The notes beneath the pieces were generated by a model. It was not told the DNA's origin. It did no database searches and saw only the letters and a list, made by a program, of their open reading frames with translations. Of a stretch of 64,000 bases of DNA, positions 1-8,318 are shown in pieces. Source of the stretch: Desulfatibacillum aliphaticivorans DSM 15576 (GTDB taxonomy: Bacteria; Desulfobacterota; Desulfobacteria; Desulfobacterales; Desulfatibacillaceae); assembly GCF_000429905.1 (NCBI RefSeq), contig NZ_AUCT01000002.1, positions 419,047 through 483,046 on the forward strand, written 5' to 3'. The translations under genes were made by a program, and so were the position numbers. Position 1 is the first letter of the stretch; each line of letters opens with the position of its first letter.

Positions 1-118
1 GGGCTTTATGAAGGAAATGCCTATCTCCCGGTACTATCGGGACTCCATAGGCTTGGGCATCGGCGGGGGCGCCGACGAGGTCATGAAGGACGTGATCGCC
101 AAGCTCGAAGGGTTTTAA
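1..118 (+). CDS. acyl-CoA dehydrogenase, C-terminal fragment
   Basis: This is the 3' end of a gene that begins before the window. The frame starting at base 2 encodes 38 residues ending in GGGADEVMKDVIAKLEGF and a TAA stop. The last residues closely match the C-terminus of the complete acyl-CoA dehydrogenase at 7082-8254 (GGGADEVMCQVIARLEGF), so it belongs to the same flavoprotein family, which oxidises acyl-CoA thioesters to enoyl-CoA. The GGGADE variant in place of the MCAD-type YEGT segment suggests the LCAD/isovaleryl-CoA-dehydrogenase arrangement, with the catalytic base elsewhere. It sits 61 bases before the acyl-CoA synthetase and is probably in the same operon. Confidence 0.85.
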   Translation, partial: GFMKEMPISRYYRDSIGLGIGGGADEVMKDVIAKLEGF

Positions 119-179
119 TCCAAAGTTCAATCCCAATATCGGAAGCAACCCAACCGGAACTGAAGATAAGGAGGGAAGA

Positions 180-1886
180 ATGGCAATGGAGCAGATATGG
201 CGAAAATCCTACGGCAAAGAGATTCCTGACCTGGATCCGAACCTTTTCGAAACCGACGGCGTTACGGTCATCAATGAATCCATGGACCGGTTCAAGAAGA
301 ATACGGCCATGATTTTCATGGGCGTGAGGATCACCTACGGCGAGATTGACGCCTACGCCGACCGTTTCGCCCGCATGCTGATCAAGCAGGGCTTCCGCAA
401 AGGAGACGTGGTGGGCATTAACCTGCCCAATATCCCGGAGTACGTCATCGCCTGGCTCGGAATCATGCGGGCCGGGTGCATCAGTTCCGGCGTGTCGCCG
501 CTTTTATCTCCCAAGGAGCTGGAGCACCAGCTTAACGACGGCGAGATCAAGGGCCTGGTAACCCTGGACGCGCTTTTCGTCCACCGGGTGGCGCCCATGG
601 CCGACCGCCTGCCTCACCTCAAACTTGTGGTGGGGGCGAGCGTGGCCGGCTTTCTGCCCAAAATCAAACAGATCCTGGGCAAGCTGCTGAAGAAGGTCCC
701 CTCGGGCAAGCTGCGCCCTCTTCCCGGAAAGACCGTCATGGCCTTCTCCTCGATCCTCAAAGATCCGGAATACGCCGCAGGGGTCTTTGAGGTGGAACTC
801 GGGCCGAATGACGCAGCCTATCTGATGTACACCGGGGGCACTACCGGGCCGTCCAAAGGCGCCGTTCTGACCCACAGGAATTTCGTATCCGAATTGCTGC
901 TCACCACCCATTATATGGAATGGACCGGCCTCCAGGTCGGGATCATGTCGGCCTTTCCCATGTTTCACATCGCCGGCCTCATGGTCAACGCCTTCGCCAT
1001 TTATTGCGGCATGACCCAGATGATGCTGCCGGACCCTCGCAACGTGAACATGATCATGGATTTTCTGGAAAAGGAGAAGCCGTACATTTTCGGCAATGTC
1101 CCTTCCATCTATTACATGCTCCTGGCCCAGCCCCGGTTTAAAACCATCGATCATTCAAGCCTCGCCCAGTGCGTTTCCGCGGCCGCGCCTTTTCCCGTGG
1201 ATTCCCAAAAGCAGTTGGAGGCCGTTATCGGCCAGGGAAAGCTCATCGAGCTATACGGGATGACCGAGACCACGGGAGTGGCGGTCATGAATCCGCTCCA
1301 CGGAGAAAAAAGACTGGGCGCGGTCGGCCTGCCTCTTCCCAATACGGACGTCAAAATCGTCGATACCGCCACCGGCGAAGAGGCGCCTTTGGGCGAGCCG
1401 GGCGAAATCCTGGTCCGCAACCCCATGATCATGCAGTCCTATTTCAAAAAGCCCGAAGAAACCCGGAAAGCCGTCGACTCCGAGGGGTTCATGCACACCG
1501 GCGACGTGGGCTTCATGGACGAGGACGGGTACATCACCCTGGTGGACCGGACCAAGGACATGCTCATTGTGAGCGGCTTCAAGGTTTTTTCCAAAAAGGT
1601 GGAAGACATCATGGCGGACCATCCGGCCATCGAGATCATGGCCCTGATCGGCGCGCCCAATCCCGACAGGCCTGGTTCGGAGTTGGCCAAGGCCTTTGTC
1701 ACGCTGGACGCGGAATACGCTTTTGACGGCGACCGGGAAGCCTTGAAGGCGGATATCATCGCCTTCGCCAAGGAGCACCTGGCGCCCTACGAGGTTCCCA
1801 AGGAAATCGAGATTATCGAGGAAATGCCCCTGACGAGCGTGGGCAAACTGGACAAAAAAGTGCTTCGGGCAAACGTCGGAGCCTAA
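180..1886 (+). CDS. AMP-forming acyl-CoA synthetase (fatty acid/aryl-CoA ligase)
   Basis: A 568-residue adenylate-forming enzyme that activates a carboxylic acid with ATP and CoA, presumably feeding the downstream carboxylase and dehydrogenases. The P-loop-like A3 motif is at about residues 217-229 (YTGGTTGPSKG), the A5 motif YGMTET at about 359-364, the hinge region HTGDVGF...DRTKDMLIVSG at about 440-465, and the C-terminal adenylation lysine in GKLDKK (Lys556). Length is normal for the family. The start is supported by an aaggaggg box 5 bases upstream. Substrate cannot be read from sequence; the FadD-like layout suggests medium or long acyl chains. It is first among the complete genes of a tightly spaced operon; the next gene starts 40 bases after its stop. 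Confidence 0.93.
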   Translation: MAMEQIWRKSYGKEIPDLDPNLFETDGVTVINESMDRFKKNTAMIFMGVRITYGEIDAYADRFARMLIKQGFRKGDVVGINLPNIPEYVIAWLGIMRAGCISSGVSPLLSPKELEHQLNDGEIKGLVTLDALFVHRVAPMADRLPHLKLVVGASVAGFLPKIKQILGKLLKKVPSGKLRPLPGKTVMAFSSILKDPEYAAGVFEVELGPNDAAYLMYTGGTTGPSKGAVLTHRNFVSELLLTTHYMEWTGLQVGIMSAFPMFHIAGLMVNAFAIYCGMTQMMLPDPRNVNMIMDFLEKEKPYIFGNVPSIYYMLLAQPRFKTIDHSSLAQCVSAAAPFPVDSQKQLEAVIGQGKLIELYGMTETTGVAVMNPLHGEKRLGAVGLPLPNTDVKIVDTATGEEAPLGEPGEILVRNPMIMQSYFKKPEETRKAVDSEGFMHTGDVGFMDEDGYITLVDRTKDMLIVSGFKVFSKKVEDIMADHPAIEIMALIGAPNPDRPGSELAKAFVTLDAEYAFDGDREALKADIIAFAKEHLAPYEVPKEIEIIEEMPLTSVGKLDKKVLRANVGA

Positions 1887-1926
1887 GACGATCTATTAGG
1901 ATATCCTGCGAAGAAAGGAACAAAAA

Positions 1927-3477
1927 ATGGGAAAATGGATGGACGGGTTCATGGATCGGCTGGCCGCGGTTCATGAGCAGAACCTGGAAGGAGGAGGTCA
2001 GGATCGCATCGACCTGCAGCATAGCCTGGGCAAACTCACGGCCCGGGAGCGGATTGATCTTCTGGTGGACGAGGGTTCGTTCATGGAAATGGGCGCCCTG
2101 GTGCGGGATTTCCGGGAGGCCTCCGGCCAGATATCCAAGCCCACCCCGGCTGACGGCGTTGTCATGGGCGCCGCCGAAATCGCGGGCCGCCAGGTCATGA
2201 TTTACGCCCTGGACTTCACGGTCATGTCCGGCGCCTTGGGGGATCAAGGGGCCTGGAAGATCGCCGAACTGGTGGACATGGCCGGCAAGGAGCAGGTTCC
2301 CATCATCGGAATGTTCGACGGCGCAGGCTCCCGGATGAGCCTGAAAAACGGCGCCATCGGCTTATACGGCTATGCACGGTTGATCCGCAACTACTGCCTG
2401 TATTCCGGGGTAATCCCCCAGATTTCCCTGGTCCTGGGCCCCTGCACCGGCCCCATGGCCCAGATTCCGGTCCTGTCCGACTTCACCATCATGAACGAAA
2501 ACACGGGATTCATGTGGCTGGGAGGCGAACGGAAAAGCGAGGACGCGGGAAACGCGGACTTCCACATGGAGGAAAGCGGCCAGGTGGACCTTCTGGCTGG
2601 CAGCGACGAGGAGGCCATGGAGCTCACGCGGCGCCTGCTGGAATTCATGCCCCAAAACTGCTGGGAAAAGCCTTTGACAATCGCCTCGGACGACGACCCG
2701 GATCGCCGTGAGGAGAAATTGCTCACCATCATGCCGGACAACCCCAAGTTCACCTATGACATGCACGAGGTCATAGAGCTGATTGTGGACAATGGGGAAT
2801 TTTTTGAAATCAAGGAGGATTTCGCGCCCAACCTGATTGCCGGATTCGCCCGGTTTGACGGCATGCCCGTGGGAATTGTGGCCAGCAACCCGGATGAATT
2901 GAGCGGCATCATGGAGCCGGACTCCTCGGACAAGTACGACCGCTTCATGATGTTTCTGGACACCTTCAACATTCCCCTTATCAACATTTCCGACACCACG
3001 GCCTATCCGCCCGGCGATAAGTGGGAACGCAAGGGCGTAATTCGCCACGGCGCCAAAAACCTCCATGGTTACGCCAACGTCACCACGGCGAAAATCACCC
3101 TGGTGCTGCGGCGTTCTTACGGGGGATCCAATATCACCATGGGCTGCTCCAAAATGGGGCCGGACTTTATTTTCGCATGGCCCACGGCGGAGTTCGCGCC
3201 CACCGGCCCTGAATCCATTGTGCTTGCCGTGTTCCATAAGCAATTGGCCAAAGCCAAGGAGGACGGCAACTATGACGAAGTCTACGACTTTCTCCTGAGC
3301 ACGCTCAGGGAGCAATTCAGCGTCATGACTTTCGGCAAGGCCTACACCCATTATTACACGGTCAACGAAGTCATTGACCCAAGGGACACGCGAAAGCGCA
3401 TCGTCAAAGCCTTGAAAGCCTCGGCCAGCAAGCGGGAACTCACGCCTAAGAAAAGAAGAGCCATCAAACCGGCCTGA
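1927..3477 (+). CDS. acyl-CoA carboxylase/decarboxylase carboxyltransferase subunit, CT1
   Basis: A 516-residue member of the biotin-dependent carboxyltransferase (PCCB/AccD5/MmdA) family, with two crotonase-like halves. It transfers carboxyl between biotin and an acyl-CoA. The C-terminal half is canonical: IRHGAK, then RRSYGGSN with the glycine pair of the second oxyanion hole, then AWPTAEFAPTGPES. The N-terminal half is altered: the usual DSGGAR is FDGAGSR, and the usual GPCAGGA oxyanion loop is GPCTGPMAQ. The neighbouring paralogue CT2 shows the reverse pattern, so the two probably form a heteromer. No biotin carboxylase gene lies nearby. Start ATG has an upstream aagaaagga box. Substrate (propionyl-, methylmalonyl-, glutaconyl- or another acyl-CoA) is not decidable here. 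Confidence 0.9.
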   Translation: MGKWMDGFMDRLAAVHEQNLEGGGQDRIDLQHSLGKLTARERIDLLVDEGSFMEMGALVRDFREASGQISKPTPADGVVMGAAEIAGRQVMIYALDFTVMSGALGDQGAWKIAELVDMAGKEQVPIIGMFDGAGSRMSLKNGAIGLYGYARLIRNYCLYSGVIPQISLVLGPCTGPMAQIPVLSDFTIMNENTGFMWLGGERKSEDAGNADFHMEESGQVDLLAGSDEEAMELTRRLLEFMPQNCWEKPLTIASDDDPDRREEKLLTIMPDNPKFTYDMHEVIELIVDNGEFFEIKEDFAPNLIAGFARFDGMPVGIVASNPDELSGIMEPDSSDKYDRFMMFLDTFNIPLINISDTTAYPPGDKWERKGVIRHGAKNLHGYANVTTAKITLVLRRSYGGSNITMGCSKMGPDFIFAWPTAEFAPTGPESIVLAVFHKQLAKAKEDGNYDEVYDFLLSTLREQFSVMTFGKAYTHYYTVNEVIDPRDTRKRIVKALKASASKRELTPKKRRAIKPA

Positions 3478-3500
3478 TCAAGCGACGGGAGGAAAGAAAC

Positions 3501-5057
3501 ATGGGCGCAACAATGGATGCAGCCATTCAAAAATATTTGGATATACAGGAAAAAAACAAGCTGGGAGGCGGACAGGAGCATATTGACCGCCAGCATAAAA
3601 GAGGCAAGTTAACCGCACGCGAACGCATTGATATCCTGGTTGATCCCAACTCGTTCAAGGAAGTGGGAACCTGCGTAAACACCACGGGCGTCCGCATTGA
3701 CGGCAGAAAGTCGGACGCCCCCTGCGACGGGGTGCTTTTCGGCACAGCCCGGATACACGGCAGGACCGTAATGGTCCATTCCGCGGACTTCACCGTCCTG
3801 GGCGGCTCCGGGGGAACCCAAACCCTCATGAAGCTGGCAAGGGGCAACGAGCTTGCCATCCAGTGGGGCCTTCCCATGATCCACTTGATGGACTCATCAG
3901 GCGGGCGGCTGGGCTACCAGGACGTGCCTTTCGCCGGCATAGACTGGTATTTTCGGACGCAGGGCCGGTACTCCGGAGTGATTCCCCAGATTACGGTGCT
4001 TATGGGGCCGTGCATTGCCGGCGGCGCTTATCTGCCCACCCTGTGCGACCTCTTGCTCATGAGCCGGATTTCGGGAACCCTGTGGCTGGGCGGGCCTCGC
4101 CAGACCCAGGCGGCCACGTCGGAAGTCTATGACGAAAACGTGGGCGGCGCCGACTATCACATGCAATATACGGGCACCTGCGACGCAGTGGGAGACGATG
4201 ACAAGGAAACCCTGCTCATGTGCAGGGACATGCTCCGGTATCTGCCCTCCAACTATCGCCGCAAGCCCCCCAGGTGGGAAAAAACCGACGCCCCGGACCG
4301 GGAAACCCCCGAACTGGCGAACATCGTCCCGGACGACTTTTCCCAGACCTATGACATGCACGACGTCATCAAAGCCATCGCGGATGAGGGCGAGTATTTT
4401 GAAATCAAGGACGAATACGCCAAAAACCTGATCTGCTGTTTCTGCCGGTTCGACGGCCGATCCGTGGGCCTTGTGGCCAACAATCCCAAATACCCCGGAA
4501 GCGCGCTGGATGTGGATGCCTGCGACAAGTACTACCGCTTTCTGCAGCTTTTGGATGCATACAGCATCCCCCTGGTGAATCTGGTGGACACGCCGCCGCT
4601 CGTCCCGGGAGAGGATGAGGAGGTGCGCGGAGTGCTCCGGCACATAGGCAAGGTTCTGGACGTATACGCCACGGCGACCATTCCCAAAATCGGGGTGGTG
4701 CTCAGGCAATCTTACGCAGACGCCGGCAGCCTGTTTATGAGCGGCCTCAAGGGGATGGGTGCGGACATCACCTACGCCTGGCCCATCGCCCAGTTTGCGG
4801 TGGAGGCTTCCACCATGGATTACAAGGAAGTCCTGGGAGATTGCATTGAGGAGGATGTGCGGGAAACTTTCTGGAAATACCCCAGAGAAAAAGTCGACGC
4901 CTTTGATGCGGCCATGTCCTGGTCCAACCAGATGGTGGACGAAATCATTCTGCCCAAGGACACGAGGAAAATGATCATCGAAGCCCTGATCATCACCGAG
5001 GACAAGGAAGAAACCCTGCCGGAAAGAAGCAAGCGGCATGGGTCAGCGCCGTCCTGA
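3501..5057 (+). CDS. acyl-CoA carboxylase/decarboxylase carboxyltransferase subunit, CT2
   Basis: A 518-residue paralogue of CT1, starting 24 bases after its stop, with a gggaggaaag ribosome site. The N-terminal half keeps the first oxyanion loop as GPCIAGGAYLP and an SSGGR segment. In the second half the YGGA of the family is replaced by RQSYADAG and the AWPTAE block by AWPIAQ. In family structures the active site forms between the N-domain of one subunit and the C-domain of another, so CT2's N-half and CT1's C-half would together make one complete site. Both are full length, so neither looks like a decaying copy. It forms an operon with the biotin carrier at 5104. Confidence 0.9.
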   Translation: MGATMDAAIQKYLDIQEKNKLGGGQEHIDRQHKRGKLTARERIDILVDPNSFKEVGTCVNTTGVRIDGRKSDAPCDGVLFGTARIHGRTVMVHSADFTVLGGSGGTQTLMKLARGNELAIQWGLPMIHLMDSSGGRLGYQDVPFAGIDWYFRTQGRYSGVIPQITVLMGPCIAGGAYLPTLCDLLLMSRISGTLWLGGPRQTQAATSEVYDENVGGADYHMQYTGTCDAVGDDDKETLLMCRDMLRYLPSNYRRKPPRWEKTDAPDRETPELANIVPDDFSQTYDMHDVIKAIADEGEYFEIKDEYAKNLICCFCRFDGRSVGLVANNPKYPGSALDVDACDKYYRFLQLLDAYSIPLVNLVDTPPLVPGEDEEVRGVLRHIGKVLDVYATATIPKIGVVLRQSYADAGSLFMSGLKGMGADITYAWPIAQFAVEASTMDYKEVLGDCIEEDVRETFWKYPREKVDAFDAAMSWSNQMVDEIILPKDTRKMIIEALIITEDKEETLPERSKRHGSAPS

Positions 5058-5103
5058 TTTGCGCGAAAAAAATTATATTGTGAAATTCCCATAGGAGGCA
5101 CGC

Positions 5104-5346
5104 ATGGCAAAGAAACAGGTCAAAGCAAAGATGTCCGGGGTTTTTTATCGCAAACCCGCTCCCGAGGAGCCCCCTTATTGCGAGGTAGGGGACGTGGTGA
5201 AGAAAAAACAAATTCTGGGGCTCTTGGAAACCATGAAGGTTTTTCAAAAGGTCAAATCCACGGCCGACGGAACCATTGTGGAGATCCTTGCGGAAAACGA
5301 ACAAACCCTCAAAGACGGGGACGTGATGTTTGTCATTGAAACCTGA
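5104..5346 (+). CDS. biotin carboxyl carrier protein (stand-alone biotinyl domain)
   Basis: An 80-residue biotin/lipoyl attachment domain. The biotinylation motif is LLETMKVFQ with the acceptor lysine at residue 45, a variant of the usual EAMKM. The protein is just the domain, with no proline-rich linker. It follows the two carboxyltransferase subunits, starting 47 bases after CT2, with a strong ataggagg box before the ATG. It would shuttle carboxyl groups on biotin to or from the CT1/CT2 active site. Because no biotin carboxylase is visible in this operon, it may work with a carboxylase encoded elsewhere or in a decarboxylase or transcarboxylase. Confidence 0.9.
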   Translation: MAKKQVKAKMSGVFYRKPAPEEPPYCEVGDVVKKKQILGLLETMKVFQKVKSTADGTIVEILAENEQTLKDGDVMFVIET

Positions 5347-5391
5347 TCTTCTGTTCAGGAGGAAGGCGAATAATTAGGAAAGGAGGGCGCC

Positions 5392-5886
5392 ATGGTAGGA
5401 AAAGTTGAGGTGGTTGTGAACGAGGAAAACAAGAAGGTCTGCCGCATAACCTCTCACCGGAGGACTCTATCCGAAACCGACATTGTCAATTTTGTAAACC
5501 TGGTCGGGCTGCACGAGCCCCCTTTTATCGATATGGAGTTTGTCCAGCAAACCCTGCCGGGCCTGCATAATAAACGGTTCGCTCCCGCGCCTTTGCTGAT
5601 TTCGCTGGGCATGGGCCTGATCGCGACCAGAATCATGGACGTCATCAATACCCTGGCCCAGGAGGAAAACCTGGGCGCCTTCCACGGCATGGTGGGGCTG
5701 GAGGCCGTGGTGAAATATCCGGCCTTTCCCGGCGACACCCTGCAGGTGGAGGTGGAGGCCTATGTGGACCGCGTGACGTCAAAGGGCAAATATTTGGTGA
5801 ACCTGAAGCATGTTGTAAAAAATCAGGACGGCATTCCGGTTACCATCTTCACCGAAAAAGTCATGTTCGAGCCAAAGAAAGATTAA
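5392..5886 (+). CDS. MaoC-like hotdog-fold protein (acyl-CoA hydratase/thioesterase-like)
   Basis: A 164-residue protein resembling the MaoC/(R)-hydratase branch of the hotdog fold. The layout is typical: an N-terminal segment with TETDIVNFVNLVGLHEPP-like spacing, a central hydrophobic helix (APLLISLGMGLIATR), and a C-terminal YPAFPGDTLQVEVEAY strand common to MaoC-like acyl dehydratases. The clear Asp-x4-His catalytic signature of active (R)-hydratases is not obvious, so it could be a thioesterase or a binding partner instead. It lies 45 bases after the biotin carrier gene, with a gaaaggagg box, and so belongs to the acyl-CoA operon. A hydration step after the acyl-CoA dehydrogenases is a plausible role. 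Confidence 0.7.
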   Translation: MVGKVEVVVNEENKKVCRITSHRRTLSETDIVNFVNLVGLHEPPFIDMEFVQQTLPGLHNKRFAPAPLLISLGMGLIATRIMDVINTLAQEENLGAFHGMVGLEAVVKYPAFPGDTLQVEVEAYVDRVTSKGKYLVNLKHVVKNQDGIPVTIFTEKVMFEPKKD

Positions 5887-5923
5887 GGCTGGTTCAATAA
5901 ATCAATCCAATAAGGAGTGCAGC

Positions 5924-6709
5924 ATGAAGGCAATTTGCGAGGACCTGGCCGCCGAAGGCCAGGCATTGGACGACATTGTTGCAAATATCAGCGATGAAGA
6001 ATGGGACATTGTAACGCCATTCGACGGTTGGACCGTCAAGGCGGAAATCGCCCACATTGCTTTTTTCGACTATATCGCCCGGTTGTCCGCTTCGGACAAG
6101 GAATCTTTCGACATGGAAATGACCAAGATGATCGAAAATTTCGACCGGCTTTTTGAAGTCACCCTGGAGCCCGGCATGAACCGGAGCAACCAGGAGCTTC
6201 TTTCGTGGTGGAGGGCGGAACGCAAGGCCATGATCGACGCCTATCTGGCATGCGATCCCAAGCAGCGCCTTCCCTGGCACATCCCCATGAGCGCCCGCTC
6301 CTCCGCTACGGCGCGGCTTATGGAAACCTGGGCCCACGGCCAGGACGTGGTGGACGCTCTGGGCGTCAAGCGGGAGGCCACGGACCGCTTAAAGCATATC
6401 GCACATCTTGGGGTAGCCACCTTTGGCTGGAGCTTCAAGGTTCGGGACCTGACGCTTCCTGACGCCCCAGTGCGGGTGGAATTGACAGGGCCTTCGGGCG
6501 ACTTGTGGACCTGGGGCGATAAGACGGCCGCGGACAAAATTGTGGGCGACGCCGAGGATTTTTGTCTGGTGGTCATCCAGCGCCGGCATTTTAAGGATAC
6601 CAAGCTGGAAGTGATTGGAGACACGGCGGAAAAATGGATGTCCGTGGCTCAGGTATTCGCCGGTCCTCCGGCGGAAGGCCCCAAGCCGGGCTCTTTTCCC
6701 AAGTCCTGA
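5924..6709 (+). CDS. TIGR03084-type DinB/maleylpyruvate-isomerase-like protein
   Basis: A 261-residue protein matching the TIGR03084 pattern. It has an N-terminal four-helix DinB/mycothiol-maleylpyruvate-isomerase-like domain with candidate metal ligands His44 (EIAHIAFFD) and His138/Asp141 (TWAHGQDVVDAL), then a C-terminal beta domain (about residues 160-250). The family is common in actinobacteria and in acyl-CoA degraders, and its reaction is unknown; thiol-dependent chemistry is an inference from the related isomerases. It lies 38 bases after the hotdog gene, with an aaggag box. It closes the first run of the operon, since a 370-base repeat-filled gap follows. Confidence 0.75.
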   Translation: MKAICEDLAAEGQALDDIVANISDEEWDIVTPFDGWTVKAEIAHIAFFDYIARLSASDKESFDMEMTKMIENFDRLFEVTLEPGMNRSNQELLSWWRAERKAMIDAYLACDPKQRLPWHIPMSARSSATARLMETWAHGQDVVDALGVKREATDRLKHIAHLGVATFGWSFKVRDLTLPDAPVRVELTGPSGDLWTWGDKTAADKIVGDAEDFCLVVIQRRHFKDTKLEVIGDTAEKWMSVAQVFAGPPAEGPKPGSFPKS

Positions 6710-6839
6710 AAATCTGACTGAAAGCGCCAGCCTTCAAATAAACCTTATTAACCCAATTTCTGGGAGTGAAGTATATTCCAGATATTTAGGAAATTGTGAC
6801 AGGCATAGAGGAATTAGACGTCAACGCCGACTCTCAAAA

Positions 6840-7021
6840 AGCTCCCTCCCCCTTGACGGGGGAGGGTTGGGGTGGGGGTGACATTACTTGGCATTCCAGA
6901 GTCCCCCCCATCCTGTCCTTCCCCCGCCAGGGGGGAAGGGACCATGAATATAGGGCTCTGGCATATAGGCAGATCTTAGGTCCAGACGTAATTACTTGAT
7001 TTCAAGGCATTACTTCCAACT
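6840..7021. repeat. interspersed repeat family 1, copy A (double-palindrome element)
   Basis: The 372-base gap between the TIGR03084 gene and the acyl-CoA dehydrogenase contains two GC-rich hairpins, ccctcccccttgacggggg(agg) near 6844 and ccttcccccgccagggggg(aagg) near 6918. These are followed by an AT-rich tail to about 7021. The first part recurs inverted at 27207-27312. The second hairpin and the tail (ggctctgg...gtaattacttgatttcaa) recur at 22755-22880 with about 80 percent identity by eye. No coding potential is seen. Confidence 0.8.
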
Positions 7022-7081
7022 CCAAGAGTTGAAGTATTAACCGTACTGCTTATTCCATCAACGAAAATAGAGGGAGAAACC

Positions 7082-8254
7082 ATGACAACGCAAAATATCA
7101 AGACGGCAGACCAGATGTATTTCACTAAAGAACATGACCTGGTTCGAAAATCGGTTCGGGATTTTGTGAAAAAGGAAATCGCCCCCAACCTGGACGAATG
7201 GGAGGAAACCGGAGAAACCCCATTGCACGCGTTGTTCAAAAAAATGGGTGACCTGGGATTCCTGGGCATCCGGTACGATCCCAAATACGGCGGTCAGGGC
7301 CTGGATTATTGGTACGAACTGGTATTTCTGGAGGAGCTGGCCCACATACAGGGCCTTGGCCTGCCCGTGGCCATTGCGGTGCAAACCCACATGGCCACGC
7401 CCGCCATCTATGAATTCGGAAGCGAATACTTGAAGGAGACCTATCTGGTTCCGGCCATAGCGGGCGACATGGTGACCTCCATCGCCGTCACGGAGCCGGG
7501 CGCCGGGTCCGACGTGAGCGCCCTGGCCACCACCGCCAAAAAGGACGGGGACCATTACGTCATCAACGGGTCCAAAACCTACATCACCAACGGAACCCAG
7601 GCGGACTATCTCACGCTGCTCGCCCGCACAAGCGACGATCCCGGATACCATTCCTTTAGCCTGTTCGTGGTTCCCACCAACCTGCCGGGCTTTCAGGTCA
7701 GCAAGAAGCTCGACAAACTGGGGATGCGAAGCAGCGACACGGCCGAGCTTTTTTTCGACGACGTGCGCATCCCCAAGGAAAACCTCATAGGCCGGGAAGG
7801 CGAGGGCTTCATCTACCAGATGCAGCAATTCCAGCACGAACGTTTTTCCGCCATCCCCGGAGGCTACATTGTGGCCAAGGATATCATCGACCTGACGCTC
7901 GACTATATCAAAGGGCGCGTTGTGTTCGGCAAGCCGTTAATCAAACGGGAGCTTTTGCAGCATCGCCTGGCCCAGTGGCTGACCGAGATCGAGTGCCTGA
8001 AATCCCTCACCTATCACATCGTCCAAATGAAAATGGCGGGCCTGGAATGCACCCGGGAGATTTCCATGGGCAAGTTGAAAGCCGCCAAGGTTTTGCAGGG
8101 AGTCGCAGCGGACTGCATCCAGATGTTCGGCGGCATGGGTTTTATGAACGAAGCTCTGATTACGCGGTTTTATCGGGACGCCCGCATTATTTCCGTCGGC
8201 GGCGGGGCTGACGAGGTCATGTGCCAGGTGATCGCCCGGCTCGAAGGCTTCTAA
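7082..8254 (+). CDS. acyl-CoA dehydrogenase (LCAD/IVD-type active site)
   Basis: A 390-residue FAD-dependent acyl-CoA dehydrogenase. It shows the family's central signature (AVTEPGAGSDVSAL), the conserved NGSKTYITNG strand, the LGMRSSDTAELFFDDVRIP block and the C-terminal MFGGMGFMNE...FYRDARI segment. The MCAD catalytic glutamate position (YEGT) is GGGADE here. A glutamate at residue 253 in QHERF sits where LCAD and isovaleryl-CoA dehydrogenase carry their base in helix G. The start follows a gagggagaaacc site. It is the first gene after the repeat gap and may have its own promoter; the next two dehydrogenase genes follow closely. Confidence 0.93.
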   Translation: MTTQNIKTADQMYFTKEHDLVRKSVRDFVKKEIAPNLDEWEETGETPLHALFKKMGDLGFLGIRYDPKYGGQGLDYWYELVFLEELAHIQGLGLPVAIAVQTHMATPAIYEFGSEYLKETYLVPAIAGDMVTSIAVTEPGAGSDVSALATTAKKDGDHYVINGSKTYITNGTQADYLTLLARTSDDPGYHSFSLFVVPTNLPGFQVSKKLDKLGMRSSDTAELFFDDVRIPKENLIGREGEGFIYQMQQFQHERFSAIPGGYIVAKDIIDLTLDYIKGRVVFGKPLIKRELLQHRLAQWLTEIECLKSLTYHIVQMKMAGLECTREISMGKLKAAKVLQGVAADCIQMFGGMGFMNEALITRFYRDARIISVGGGADEVMCQVIARLEGF

Positions 8255-8318
8255 AAAGGCCGGAAAGCAGGATTCAACCCGGGCGCCCATGATTTTGCAG
8301 ATCAAAAAAGGAGCAAGC

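Noticed and set aside
2362..3351. Long open frame on the strand opposite carboxyltransferase CT1 (similar ones oppose CT2, the dehydratase activase and the PrkA operon)
   Set aside because: High GC content with biased third positions leaves long antisense frames open. None has a ribosome site or a family motif, and the sense frames are clearly real.
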